Shown: piece after piece, positions 42,765-51,653 of the stretch
Layout: every line of letters begins with the position of its first letter
Numbering within the stretch: position 1 is the stretch's first letter
Source: Thermoplasmata archaeon
Lineage (GTDB): Archaea; Thermoplasmatota; Thermoplasmata; Methanomassiliicoccales; Methanomethylophilaceae
Reading direction: 5' to 3'
DNA: 64,000 nt
Assembly (NCBI GenBank): GCA_015063165.1
Contig: SUSZ01000006.1
Coordinates: 31,542 to 95,541, forward strand
The notes under the pieces: model-generated
Told to the model about the DNA's origin: nothing
The model's database searches: none
The model's input: only the letters and a program-made list of their open reading frames with translations
Translations under genes and position numbers: made by a program

Positions 42765-44054
42765 ATGGATAATGACCCGGAGATTATATTGGACCCAGAT
42801 GGGAATATGGCCTGGCTGGAGAGCCTTTCCAGCCAAGGCATCAAATTCGGCCTTGACAACATGAAAGAGCTTTTGGATCGCCTCGGCAACCCGCAGGAGG
42901 GCCTTAGGGCGATACACGTGGCCGGCAGCGACGGAAAGGGATCGGTATGCGCGATGATAGAGTCCATCCTCAACGCTTCGGGGATGCGCGCAGGCGCGTT
43001 CACATCGCCGCACGTGCTGGAATTCAACGAGTGCATCCGCATCGAGGGGGAGCCCGTATCGGAGGGGGACATGGTGTTCATCCTGTCCAAGATCAGACCC
43101 ATAGTCGATTCCATGGCATCCGATGGCATGCAGTGCACCCAGTTCGAGGTCCTCACCGCCATAGCTTTCGAGTTCTTCTCCATGGTCGAAGCTGACATCG
43201 CCGTCATAGAGGTCGGCATGGGCGGCAGGCTGGACTGCACCAACGTCATAGTCCCCGACGTGTCCGTGATCAACAACGTGGGAATGGAGCACACCGGTTT
43301 CCTCGGCGGCACTATCGAGGAGATAGCTTACCAGAAGGCGGGGATAATGAAGCCCGGAGTGCCCTGCGTCACGATAAACAGGGACGAGGTCTATTCCTGT
43401 CTGGAATCCTACGCGAAGGAGATAGGATGCCCCATAACGCGCGTGAACCCGGACGATATCGAGATAATATCCAACGAGGTGGACCGCGTGGAGATGATCT
43501 ACAAGGGTGAGTTCTACACTGTCGGCCTTCCGGGAAGGATGCAGGCGCGCAATGCCGCAGTCGCCATCGAGGCGGTGTCCTGCCTGCCGGAGTTCGCCGA
43601 CACGATAGAGCCGAATCTCTCCGAAGGTCTGTCCTGGGTCTCCTGGCCCTGCAGGATGCAGAAGCTCATGGGAGAGCCCATAATCCTCGATGTCACCCAT
43701 ACGCTGGACGGTGCCAAATGTCTCAGCAAGGACGTCGAGGAGATCTACGGGAAGGTCGTCCTGGTCCTGGGGATGCTCTCCGACAAGAACATCGACGGAG
43801 TATCGGAAGTATTGTCGAAGCTGGCAGTCAAGGTCTTCATAGCCCCTCCGGCCTCTCCGAGGGCGGCATCGCCCCAGGATATGCTGGAGATCATGCGCCG
43901 CTACCATGACGACGTCACCCTCTGCCTTACCGTCGGAGACGCCCTCCAGGCGGCTCTGGACTCCAGAGGGGACGAGAATGTGCTCGTGACAGGTTCGTTC
44001 CGTACTGCGGAGGATGCCCTCAGATGGATTCAGAGCGGATATGCGAAATCCTGA
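42765..44054 (+). CDS. folC: Folylpolyglutamate/dihydrofolate synthase-like Mur ligase (FolC)
   Basis: A 429-residue Mur-ligase-family enzyme of the FolC type, adding glutamates to (tetrahydro)folates. WLESLSSQGIKFGLDNMKELLDRLGNP is the classic FolC N-terminus; the P-loop is HVAGSDGKGSV; SPHVLEFNECIRI, EVGMGGRLDCTNVI and NVGMEHTGFLG follow. The start is uncertain between ATG 42765, ATG 42807 and GTG 42717. The 3' end overlaps nth by 31 bases. Confidence 0.9.
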   Translation: MDNDPEIILDPDGNMAWLESLSSQGIKFGLDNMKELLDRLGNPQEGLRAIHVAGSDGKGSVCAMIESILNASGMRAGAFTSPHVLEFNECIRIEGEPVSEGDMVFILSKIRPIVDSMASDGMQCTQFEVLTAIAFEFFSMVEADIAVIEVGMGGRLDCTNVIVPDVSVINNVGMEHTGFLGGTIEEIAYQKAGIMKPGVPCVTINRDEVYSCLESYAKEIGCPITRVNPDDIEIISNEVDRVEMIYKGEFYTVGLPGRMQARNAAVAIEAVSCLPEFADTIEPNLSEGLSWVSWPCRMQKLMGEPIILDVTHTLDGAKCLSKDVEEIYGKVVLVLGMLSDKNIDGVSEVLSKLAVKVFIAPPASPRAASPQDMLEIMRRYHDDVTLCLTVGDALQAALDSRGDENVLVTGSFRTAEDALRWIQSGYAKS

Positions 44055-44698
44055 ACAGGCTCTCCAAGGAGTACGTCGGCGGAGTGTATCCCGGCAGGAA
44101 CTCCGAAGGATTGAACCCAGAGTGGCCGTGCGACCCTTTCCACGTTCTCATAGCCACCATTCTGTCCCAGAGGACAAAGGACGACAACACCCGCAAGGCT
44201 TCCGACAATCTGTTCCACAAGTTCGGCACCATGGAGGAGATCGCGGCCGCGGACCCGGACGAAGTGGCCGCCCTGATCCGTCCTGCAGGCTTCCCGAAGC
44301 AGAAGTCCAAGGCTATCGTGGACTGCTGCAGGATCCTTCTGGATGAGTACGGCGGCGTCGTCCCGTGCGACACCGAGGTGCTGACCACCCTTCCGATGGT
44401 TGGTCGCAAGACGGCAGCATGCGTCAGGTCCTACGCCATGGGGATACAGTCGGTCTGCGTGGACACTCACGTCCACAGGATATCGAACCTCATGGGTCTG
44501 GTCGACACCAGGACCCCGGAGGAGACCGAATACGCCCTGATGGAGCTGGCTCCAGAGGACCGCTGGACGGACATCAACAGGTATCTGGTCCGCCATGGGC
44601 AGGAGACATGCATCCCGAACCATCCCAGATGCGCCAAGTGCGCTGTCAGGGACCTATGTGACTACGGGATCCGCTGGGAGAAGGAGAGCTCCGAGTGA
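44024..44698 (+). CDS. nth: Endonuclease III
   Basis: A 224-residue base-excision-repair DNA glycosylase/AP lyase. The helix-hairpin-helix LTTLPMVGRKTAACV, catalytic Asp in CVDTHVHRISNLMGL and the 4Fe-4S cluster ligands (CIPNHPRCAKCAVRDLC, C-x6-C-x2-C-x5-C) are visible. Translational overlap with folC suggests a shared transcript. An ACGGC-C-GCCGT inverted repeat 12 bases past the stop may terminate it. Confidence 0.95.
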   Translation: MDSERICEILNRLSKEYVGGVYPGRNSEGLNPEWPCDPFHVLIATILSQRTKDDNTRKASDNLFHKFGTMEEIAAADPDEVAALIRPAGFPKQKSKAIVDCCRILLDEYGGVVPCDTEVLTTLPMVGRKTAACVRSYAMGIQSVCVDTHVHRISNLMGLVDTRTPEETEYALMELAPEDRWTDINRYLVRHGQETCIPNHPRCAKCAVRDLCDYGIRWEKESSE

Positions 44699-44860
44699 GC
44701 TCATCCCAGACGGCCGCCGTTCCTCACAGGCTTCATGGAATCGTTGAATTCGGCCGCGCCTCTTCCATCGTCCGACGGTCGATGAACGTTCTTCGTTGCT
44801 GTCGTTCGTTGAGACCTCATTTAATCTTTCTTTTATACGCCTACGTTATTCACGGTTCCG

Positions 44861-45241
44861 ATGCATGAAGTGTCAGTTGTATCCAGCCTCGTGGACGCCA
44901 CCATCGACGAGCTGTCCAAATACAAGGTTCTCAAAGTCAACAGCGTGACAGCGGTCATTGGAGACCTCACGAACCTGGGCGAGGAGCAGATGACTTTCGC
45001 TTACGAGATCGTCACCCGCGGCACGATACTGGAGGGTTCGGAGTTCATCATCGAGCACGAGCCGATAATGCTCTCATGCAAGGTATGCGGTTTCGAGGGT
45101 CCAGCCAAGATTCTGACCGACCCAGACTTCAGCTCGCATTCGGTGCCCGTTCTGGCTTGCCCCGAGTGCGGAGGCCCGGTCAAGGTCGTCAAGGGCCAGA
45201 CATGCGCCATCAAGTGCATGGATATAGAGGAGGAAGAGTGA
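44861..45241 (+). CDS. hypA: Hydrogenase nickel incorporation protein HypA
   Basis: A 126-residue HypA. The N-terminal MHE Ni-binding motif and the zinc site (CKVCGF and CPECGG) are present. HypA delivers nickel with HypB to NiFe hydrogenases. The C-terminal insertion is slightly longer than in bacteria. A TTTTATACG TATA box lies about 30 bases upstream, so this is probably the start of the hypA-hypD unit. Its TGA overlaps the hypD ATG by one base. Confidence 0.94.
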   Translation: MHEVSVVSSLVDATIDELSKYKVLKVNSVTAVIGDLTNLGEEQMTFAYEIVTRGTILEGSEFIIEHEPIMLSCKVCGFEGPAKILTDPDFSSHSVPVLACPECGGPVKVVKGQTCAIKCMDIEEEE

Positions 45242-46323
45242 TGTTCAAGTATAGGGACGAGGAGACTGCCAAGAGAATCCTGCAGGGTATCAAAGACACC
45301 GGCGTGAAAGCGAAGTTCATGCACATCTGTGGAACCCATCAGGACACCATCGTCCGTTTCGGCCTGGAAGAGATGCTGAAGGACGTTGGCGTCGAGATCG
45401 CCCAGGGCCCTGGATGCCCGGTCTGCGTCACCACCAGCCACGAGATCGCAGACGCCATCACCCTCGCTCGCAACGGGGTCACCGTTACCGCATTCGGGGA
45501 CATGATGAGGGTCCCGACCACTATCGGATCCCTTTTCGGAGCAAAGGCCGAGGGAGCCGACGTCAGGATAGTCTACTCGATCGACGACGCGGTCAAGATG
45601 GCCAGGGCCCAGGAGAAGCCCCTGGTGTTCGTGGGAGTCGGATTCGAGACCACCGCCCCCTCCACCTGCGTCCCGCTCCACAAGGACGACTGTCCTGAGA
45701 ACTTCAGCGTCTACAGCTGCCACAGGATCTGTCCGCCCATCCTCAACGCGCTGCTGTCCCTCGGAGACTCCACCATCGACGGATTCATCGAGCCCGGACA
45801 CGTCGCGGTTATCACCGGGGAGGAGATGTTCCGTCCCGTCTCCGAAGTCCACGGCCTCCCGCAGGTCATCGCGGGATTCGAGCCCCTGGACATCCTCATG
45901 TCATGCTATATGCTCTGCAAGCAGATCCGCGAGGGTCGCGCAGAGGTCGAGAACGAGTACACCAGGCTGGTCAGGCCGGAAGGGAACCCCATAGCGCTGA
46001 AGCTCATGGACGACACATTCACCCCTGTCGACCGCCACTGGAGAGGATTCCCGCTCATTCCCAAGAGCGCCCTGGCACTCAAGCCCAAGTTCGCTGACCA
46101 CGACGCCACCAAGGTCCACGAGGACATCCTCGCCAAGACCCCTGATGTGAAGGAGGAGGCGAACGGCTGCAGGTGCGGAGATGTTCTCAGAGGGCTGATA
46201 AAGTCCGAAGAGTGTCCGATGTTCGGAAAGGTCTGCAAGCCTTCCAATCCGATGGGACCCTGCATGGTCTCCATGGAAGGCAACTGCAGCATCTCCTACA
46301 GGCTCGGATCCAAGAGGTTGTGA
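45241..46323 (+). CDS. hypD: Hydrogenase formation protein HypD
   Basis: A 360-residue Fe-S protein that assembles the Fe(CN)2CO ligand set of NiFe hydrogenases. FMHICGTHQDTIVRFGLEEML, GPGCPVCVTT, ETTAPSTC, CHRICPP and the C-terminal cysteines (NGCRCGD, ECPMFGKVC, GPCMVSMEGNC) are all present. It begins in a TGATG overlap with hypA, so the two are co-translated. HypC, HypE and HypF are not in the window. Confidence 0.96.
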   Translation: MFKYRDEETAKRILQGIKDTGVKAKFMHICGTHQDTIVRFGLEEMLKDVGVEIAQGPGCPVCVTTSHEIADAITLARNGVTVTAFGDMMRVPTTIGSLFGAKAEGADVRIVYSIDDAVKMARAQEKPLVFVGVGFETTAPSTCVPLHKDDCPENFSVYSCHRICPPILNALLSLGDSTIDGFIEPGHVAVITGEEMFRPVSEVHGLPQVIAGFEPLDILMSCYMLCKQIREGRAEVENEYTRLVRPEGNPIALKLMDDTFTPVDRHWRGFPLIPKSALALKPKFADHDATKVHEDILAKTPDVKEEANGCRCGDVLRGLIKSEECPMFGKVCKPSNPMGPCMVSMEGNCSISYRLGSKRL

Positions 46324-46325
46324 AC

Positions 46326-46916
46326 ATGAAGACAAACAGGCCGAGAGACACGAAGCTGATGACCGAGATGAAATGCTCGGTCCGTATAATGGTCGTCACC
46401 AACGACTCCACCGTTTTCAGGAGCAAAGGCATCGACAGCGCATTCAACATGTTCGGAGGCCGTGCCACCGAGGTCAAGAACCTGGTCGCCCGCCTGGACA
46501 CAGCCGTGGACGAGAGCGGAAAGAAACTCTGCGATGTGTCCTACGGCGTGATAACCACCCGCTACGGATTCGTTCCCGGGAACTACGTCGTGGACAGCTA
46601 CTCACGCGTCATGGCCAACAGGGAGGAGTACGAGTACATCGACGACAACAAGCACTACGTCGAGCAGGTTTCCTATCTCTCACGTCCTTTCGACAAGGTC
46701 ATCATGTGCATCCCCAAGGACATGTTCGCGTTGTTCCTCGAGAGGGGAGACATATGGGACGGCAAGCTGATCGCCGTGACCTCCCCCGACTTCAAGGAGG
46801 AGTGCGAGAAGCGCGGATGGACGTACCTCGAGCGCAAGGGAGCACGCGTGGGCAACGAGAATGCCGACGAGATCGAGAGGCTTATAAGGGAGCTCTGCTC
46901 GAGCAAGAAGTCCTGA
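46326..46916 (+). CDS. Unknown conserved-looking protein in the hyp operon
   Basis: A 196-residue protein starting three bases after hypD. Segments such as KCSVRIMVVTNDSTVF, YGVITTRYGFVPGNYVVDSY and LIAVTSPDFKEECEKRGWTYLERKG give an alpha/beta fold impression, but no family was recognised. Its position right behind hypA-hypD suggests a part in nickel-enzyme maturation, though read-through from an unrelated gene is possible. It converges with ogt. Confidence 0.72.
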   Translation: MKTNRPRDTKLMTEMKCSVRIMVVTNDSTVFRSKGIDSAFNMFGGRATEVKNLVARLDTAVDESGKKLCDVSYGVITTRYGFVPGNYVVDSYSRVMANREEYEYIDDNKHYVEQVSYLSRPFDKVIMCIPKDMFALFLERGDIWDGKLIAVTSPDFKEECEKRGWTYLERKGARVGNENADEIERLIRELCSSKKS

Positions 46917-46919
46917 AGC

Positions 46920-47393
46920 TCAGAGCATCGAAGATTCGTGTTCTATGAGCTTTTTCTTCAAGGCTTCCCCTCCGACGTAGTTTCCGTAACCTCCGGAGGA
47001 GGGGACCACCCTGTGGCAGGGGATGATGATGGGCAGAGGGTTCGCGGCGCAAGCCGTTCCGACAGCGCGGTAAGCCTTGGGAGAGCCGATCTCCTCGGCT
47101 ATGTCCTTGTATGTGCGTGTGCTGCCGTAGGGGATCTTCTCGATGGCTTCCAGAACATCCCTGCGGAATCCGGTGACTCCGTAGTCCAGGGGAAGGTCGA
47201 ACTTCCTCCTCTTCCCGCTCAGGTACTCGTCGACCTGATCGAAGGCCTCGGATATCACCTGGGATTCGGACACATCCATCTGGGGCAGATTGACGTTCGG
47301 AAGGTACACTCCTGTCAGGTTCCCGTCTCCGTCCTCGCTGATGCTTACCGTACCGATCAGCGTTATCTTGGAATAGATGTATCCGTACCCCAT
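46920..47393 (-). CDS. ogt: Methylated-DNA:protein-cysteine methyltransferase (Ogt)
   Basis: A 157-residue O6-alkylguanine repair protein. The active-site IIPCHRVVPSSGGYGNY and DNA-binding helix SPKAYRAVGTACAANP are visible; TRTYKDIAEEIG is conserved. Each protein transfers one alkyl group to its own Cys and is used up. The gene converges with the preceding one by three bases. Confidence 0.94.
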   Translation of the reverse strand: MGYGYIYSKITLIGTVSISEDGDGNLTGVYLPNVNLPQMDVSESQVISEAFDQVDEYLSGKRRKFDLPLDYGVTGFRRDVLEAIEKIPYGSTRTYKDIAEEIGSPKAYRAVGTACAANPLPIIIPCHRVVPSSGGYGNYVGGEALKKKLIEHESSML

Positions 47394-47532
47394 ATATCTC
47401 TGAATACTGTTGAAACCGTATATTAGTTCCGTTCTGGACAGGGTATTTCACAGTCGTTAATCCCGTTCCCGAGCGCTCCAGGGGTCTGGACGTGACGTGA
47501 CGGATTTATCCTATGCCGATGTTCTCCGAAGC

Positions 47533-48459
47533 ATGATCGTATGCGCCAGCCGTCGCACGGACATCCCAGCGTTCCATTCGGAATGGCTGATGAACCGCCT
47601 CCGCGCCGGCAGCGTCCTCGTTCGCAACCCTGTGTCTCGCAACGTCGTCTACCGTGTCAGCCTAGCGAGGGAGGACGTGGACTGCATCGTCTTCATCACG
47701 AAGGACCCCAGGCCCATGGTGCCCCATATGAAGGAGATCGCCTCCATGGGACACATGTCCCTGTTCCAGGTGACGCTCACCCCTTACGGCAAGGACCTGG
47801 AGCCTGGAGTCGCGTTCAAGGCCGACATCAACGACGCCTGCATACGCATATCCGACCGCATCGGAAGAGACAGGATGGCATGGAGGTACGACCCCGTGGT
47901 CTTCGGACAGGGGAAGGACATCTCCTACCATAAGCGCAAGTTCGAGATGCTCTGCAGGGAGGCTTCCGAATGGACTGACAGCTGCATATTCAGCTTCCTG
48001 GACATGTATGGGAAGCTTAACGGCCTGGTGGAATCCGGCGCCTTGCGTCTTGCTACACGTGTGGAGGAGGACGATTTCGTCCGTATGGCCGCTCGCGTCG
48101 CCGAGGATTACGGGATGACGCTGTCCCCATGCTGCCCCAAGCGCGACTACTCGGAGTTCGGGGTGTATCCTCGCGGCTGTCTAGACAGGAGGGTGCTGGC
48201 TTCGCTAGGCATCCCTTACGATATGCAGCAGTCCAAGCTCAGGGAGAGGTGCTCCTGCGTGAAGAGCATCGATATCGGGGAGTACGACACCTGCGCCCAC
48301 GGATGCGTCTACTGCTACGCATCCCGCCCATCGCCCGACCCTCGTGGTACCCGGCTCTGCTGCTCCGACTCCGAGATGCTTTGGGGTTCGGTCATGCCCA
48401 GGGACAAGGTCATAGAACTAAAGAGCCGTGACGCCCGTCGCATCGATGATTTTTGCTGA
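47533..48459 (+). CDS. DUF1848 family protein
   Basis: A 308-residue protein of the DUF1848 family: MIVCASRRTDIPAFHSEWLMNRL, SVLVRNPVSRNVVYRVSL, VFITKDPRPM, YDPVVF, then a cysteine-rich C-terminus (CSCVKSIDIGEYDTCAHGCVYCYA) reminiscent of radical-SAM-like clusters. The role is unknown. The ATG at 47533 matches the usual family start; a GTG at 47497 is also in frame. Confidence 0.85.
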   Translation: MIVCASRRTDIPAFHSEWLMNRLRAGSVLVRNPVSRNVVYRVSLAREDVDCIVFITKDPRPMVPHMKEIASMGHMSLFQVTLTPYGKDLEPGVAFKADINDACIRISDRIGRDRMAWRYDPVVFGQGKDISYHKRKFEMLCREASEWTDSCIFSFLDMYGKLNGLVESGALRLATRVEEDDFVRMAARVAEDYGMTLSPCCPKRDYSEFGVYPRGCLDRRVLASLGIPYDMQQSKLRERCSCVKSIDIGEYDTCAHGCVYCYASRPSPDPRGTRLCCSDSEMLWGSVMPRDKVIELKSRDARRIDDFC

Positions 48460-48494
48460 CACAATATTTTTAATTTGGACGTATTGTTCGTCCC

Positions 48495-49055
48495 ATGGAT
48501 TTTATAGCGATTCTTCTCATAGCTGTAGGATTGGCTATGGACGCTTTCGCTGTGTCCTTATGCAAAGGTCTGGCCCTTAGAAAGGTCACCCTCCGCAACA
48601 TGCTCATCGCGGGGCTGTGGTTCGGCGGGTTCCAGGCTCTGATGCCGATAATCGGATTCTATCTCGGCGTCTCCTTCTACGACCTCATATCGGCTTACGA
48701 TCACTGGGTCGCGTTCTTCCTTCTGTTCCTGATCGGTGCTAACATGGTCCGCGAAGGGCTGTTCGGCGAGGAGGAAGAGGTGGATGCGGACATGGGCGTC
48801 AAGACGATGGTCCTGCTCGCGATCGCCACCAGCATAGACGCCCTCGCGATCGGAATATCGTTCGCCATGACCGAGGACAGCATATTCCTGCCTGCCTTGA
48901 TAATAGGGCTGGTTACGCTGGTCATCTCGATGGCCGGAGTCAAGATAGGCAGCCTGTTCGGGGACAGGTTCGGAAAGAAGGCCGAGGTCCTAGGAGGGGT
49001 CATCCTAATAGTGATAGGGCTGAAGGTCCTCCTAGAGGGTCTCGGTCTCATCTGA
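48495..49055 (+). CDS. mntP: Manganese efflux pump MntP
   Basis: A 186-residue membrane protein with six predicted helices and the family's acidic helix motifs (AVGLAMDAFAVSLCKGL, ATSIDALAIGISFAM). It exports Mn2+. The ATG follows an AT-rich promoter-like region. Its 3' end overlaps the convergent zinc-ribbon/helical-repeat gene by eight bases. Confidence 0.93.
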   Translation: MDFIAILLIAVGLAMDAFAVSLCKGLALRKVTLRNMLIAGLWFGGFQALMPIIGFYLGVSFYDLISAYDHWVAFFLLFLIGANMVREGLFGEEEEVDADMGVKTMVLLAIATSIDALAIGISFAMTEDSIFLPALIIGLVTLVISMAGVKIGSLFGDRFGKKAEVLGGVILIVIGLKVLLEGLGLI

Positions 49056-50007
49056 TGCGAAGGTATTTCCTGGAATAGTCCTCGATGGCGAGGTCGAGCT
49101 CGGTCATCGTGCCGCTCTTCTTTGCGTACTTCTCGAGAGGCTTGGTGTCTCCTTCGCAAGCGAGGATGGCCGCGAGATAGCCTTCCAGAACGGTCTTCAT
49201 CTCGGCGTCGGTCCACATGTCGGGGAACTCCGACCTGTCGGCGTCCGGGAGGTTCTTCTCGATCTTCTCGACGATCTTGCTCAGAGCGTAGAGGTCGTAG
49301 TTGTCGTCCTCCTCGTAGGTGGATTCGTCATAGTCGTTTATCCCGAGGCACTCGTTGACGACGTCCTTTATGACGCTGACGTCCCTGCTGTATGCCACGG
49401 TCCTCTGGACCAGGTTGGGTATGATCTCCCCGCACTGCTCCTTCTCGTCCTCTTCCATCCCGAGGTAGGAGGACATGAAGCAGGTGAAGACGGTGAGGTA
49501 CACGAATCCCTTGCAGTTGCACTCGAGATGCTCGTCCAGAGTCTCGCACACGCGGTCGATGTGGCTGAGATAGTCGAAGTCGACGAACTCGCGCTCGTCC
49601 GCTATTATGAGGTCTGAGACGCTCTTGGAGATGATGCACACGTACGCGTCCATCTTCTCGTTCTTCTCCATGAGCGAGATGGAGGTCATCCAGTCCTTGA
49701 GGGCCTTCCCGTCCTCCTTCATGTAGCAGTATGCCACCGCGCGCATCAGGTATGGGAAGAACGCTTCCTTGTTCTCGTTCACCAGCTCCTCTGCGATCTC
49801 TAGAGCCATAGCCTGGTTCCCAGCTTCGATAGAATCGAGCATTCTCTTGAAAATCGCCCCGTTAGGGCTGGACTCGTCCGCGATATGACTCATTTCGGAC
49901 CTGTTTGTATGAAGGTGCTACCCGCATCTCAGGCAGGACACCTTGCCGAATTCGTCTTTCGTCGTGTTTCCGCCGCAGTACGGGCAGGACTCCATTATGA
50001 AATCCAT
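49048..50007 (-). CDS. Zinc-ribbon plus helical-repeat protein with an in-frame TAG at codon 30
   Basis: The ATG at 50007 starts a mini zinc ribbon (ESCPYCGG and KVSCLRCG, two CxxC pairs), then TAG at 49918-49920 (codon 30), then eight codons leading in frame to an ATG at 49893. The following 281 residues look alpha-helical and TPR-like: NGAIFKRMLDSIEAGNQAMALEIAEELV, AYCYMKEDGKALKDWM. The whole, with TAG read through, would be 319 residues. Alternatives are a 29-residue zinc protein that ends in TAG followed by an independent gene at 49893. No known family was recognised for the helical part. Confidence 0.6.
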
Positions 50008-50075
50008 AGTGGGTAGAATGGTTGCACGCATATTATTGTTGTCATACATAATGTCGAATTGTGAAGTTTTCGTAC

Positions 50076-50612
50076 TCATCCATCCATCTCCATCATCCTT
50101 GAGAACCTAAAGAGGTCATATCTGTCCGCAGGCACAGCCACACGGAACCTCTTCCGGTCGAGCGCTTCTATGTAGTATGGGCGCAGGTCTATGACCGTCG
50201 TCTCGCAGGGTCTTCTCTTTTCCCTGTGCGTGTACGCCCACATGAAGCCGTTGGTGTAGATCCCCTGGTTCAGTTCCATGTTCTCCATCGCGGACGACAT
50301 TCCCGGGAAGGCGTCCTCCAGAGGGGTGTTCATGGCTACGTACGACAGCACGACGCCAGACTCCCCCAGGCAGGTGGAGGAGCCCACATACATCTTTCCG
50401 GATGCTTTCATGAACGGCCTCACCATTATCCTGTATGTGGTGAATATCGGGGTCTCCCTCCTGTGCCACTTGGGCAGAGGGCGGCCGGATATGGCTTCCC
50501 CGGATCTGCGGATGCCGTAGAAGCGGTCCATCTCCGACACCGCATCCTCTATGAGGGATTCTACCGCGCATGGCTCCATGTTCGGAACCACGGCTGGGAC
50601 GCTTATGAACAT
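50076..50612 (-). CDS. Unknown protein (178 aa)
   Basis: A 178-residue protein with segments MDRFYGIRRSGEAI, FTTYRIMVRPFMKASGKMYVG and GFMWAYTHREKRRPCETT. No family was recognised. A possible ATG further in (50579) cannot be excluded. A GAATATATCC TATA-like box upstream appears to be shared with the divergent isochorismatase gene. Confidence 0.55.
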   Translation of the reverse strand: MFISVPAVVPNMEPCAVESLIEDAVSEMDRFYGIRRSGEAISGRPLPKWHRRETPIFTTYRIMVRPFMKASGKMYVGSSTCLGESGVVLSYVAMNTPLEDAFPGMSSAMENMELNQGIYTNGFMWAYTHREKRRPCETTVIDLRPYYIEALDRKRFRVAVPADRYDLFRFSRMMEMDG

Positions 50613-50674
50613 TCATAGGGGAGGGGTTCCCGAAAGTGCGGAACGGATATATTCTCCCATAACATCGAACCTGT

Positions 50675-51235
50675 ATGGCTGACGGGGCGCACGGCTTAGG
50701 CATACTGAATGGGTTCTACGAGAGGAAGGTGGCTCTCGTCCTCATAGACATACAGAACAAGTTCGCGAAATCTACCGAGAACATCGATAGGTCCATGACA
50801 AGCAAGCTCGACTATATCAACGAGGTTGCGGACGAGTTCAGGATGACCGGGAATCCCGTCATAAGGGTGCTCTTCGATGGCGAGAGCTGCCATGGGGAGG
50901 GCATAGAGAACCCCGACGACCCTGTGGACGGGCTGAAGCTCGCCGACACGGACGTAATCGTGCACAAGGCCTACATGAACTCGTTCAGGGAATCCGATTT
51001 GGAGAAGGCAGTCAAGGATCTAGGCTGCACAGGGATAGTCCTGGCCGGAATGGTGGCCCATTACTGCGTCATAGCCACGTACTACGCCGCTTTCGACCAT
51101 GGGATCGTCTCCTACATCCTCAAGGGCGGGGTCGCTTCTACCGACGAGGAGACGGCGGCCTGTGTGGAGAGGATCACCAAGGCCGTGGACCTCGAGGACA
51201 TAAGGAAGAACGTCAACTTCCAGAAGAGGCCCTGA
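50675..51235 (+). CDS. Isochorismatase-like cysteine hydrolase
   Basis: A 186-residue hydrolase of the isochorismatase family. VALVLIDIQNKF supplies the catalytic Asp, HKAYMNSF the Lys, and GMVAHYCVIATYYAAFDHG the nucleophilic Cys. The substrate (nicotinamide, isochorismate, a urea derivative) is not determined by sequence alone. It may be read from the same promoter region as the divergent unknown gene. Confidence 0.87.
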   Translation: MADGAHGLGILNGFYERKVALVLIDIQNKFAKSTENIDRSMTSKLDYINEVADEFRMTGNPVIRVLFDGESCHGEGIENPDDPVDGLKLADTDVIVHKAYMNSFRESDLEKAVKDLGCTGIVLAGMVAHYCVIATYYAAFDHGIVSYILKGGVASTDEETAACVERITKAVDLEDIRKNVNFQKRP

Positions 51236-51460
51236 TCCATCCAGGAAACAGCATACTCCGGACCATCTGCGCAGGCTTCTATCTCCCGTTCAGTGACGGC
51301 CTTGAGCGAAACGAGTGGCGGACAGAGTCCCGTCCCAAGTGTTTTGGTAATCCCTGTATGACGGTCCTGATTTCATTCTGATCCTTTTGCACCCGTTCAG
51401 CACGGGCGATTTCTGCGAAATGGTTAAGAACTATGTTTCAGACTGTCCGAGGGGATTCGA
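51236..51460 (+). other. Intergenic stretch with short hairpins
   Basis: 225 bases with no gene. CCGT-N6-ACGG (51286-51299), GGAC-AGA-GTCC (about 51319-51329) and CCCGT-N5-ACGGG (51392-51406) could fold. There may be a small RNA or terminators here, but nothing decisive is seen. Confidence 0.3.
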
Positions 51461-51604
51461 ATGGGAATGTTCGACAAGGTAAAACAGGGATTGAAGAAAG
51501 CATCCGACAACGCCAAGGAAGAGGTCGATCTGGACGAAGGCATCGACATCGGCGCCGTGGCTGGAGCGATCCACACCCTGACGAAGAAAAAGAAGCAGGA
51601 ATGA
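51461..51604 (+). CDS. Small charged protein (47 aa)
   Basis: A 47-residue protein with an amphipathic N-terminus (GMFDKVKQGLKKASDNAKEE), then EVDLDEGIDIGAVAGAI and a KKKKQ tail. Preceded by GAGGGGATTCGA, a good ribosome-binding site. Function unknown; the coding-like third-position pattern and good signals support a real gene. Confidence 0.55.
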   Translation: MGMFDKVKQGLKKASDNAKEEVDLDEGIDIGAVAGAIHTLTKKKKQE

Positions 51605-51653
51605 AGGCCGAGATTAGGGCAGATCAAGGCGTTTTGCTTCTGTTCTGATCTGT

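Noticed and set aside
51440..51470. tRNA T-loop-like GATTCGAATGG
   Set aside because: No acceptor stem or anticodon arm can be formed around it, and it overlaps the start of the 51461 gene.
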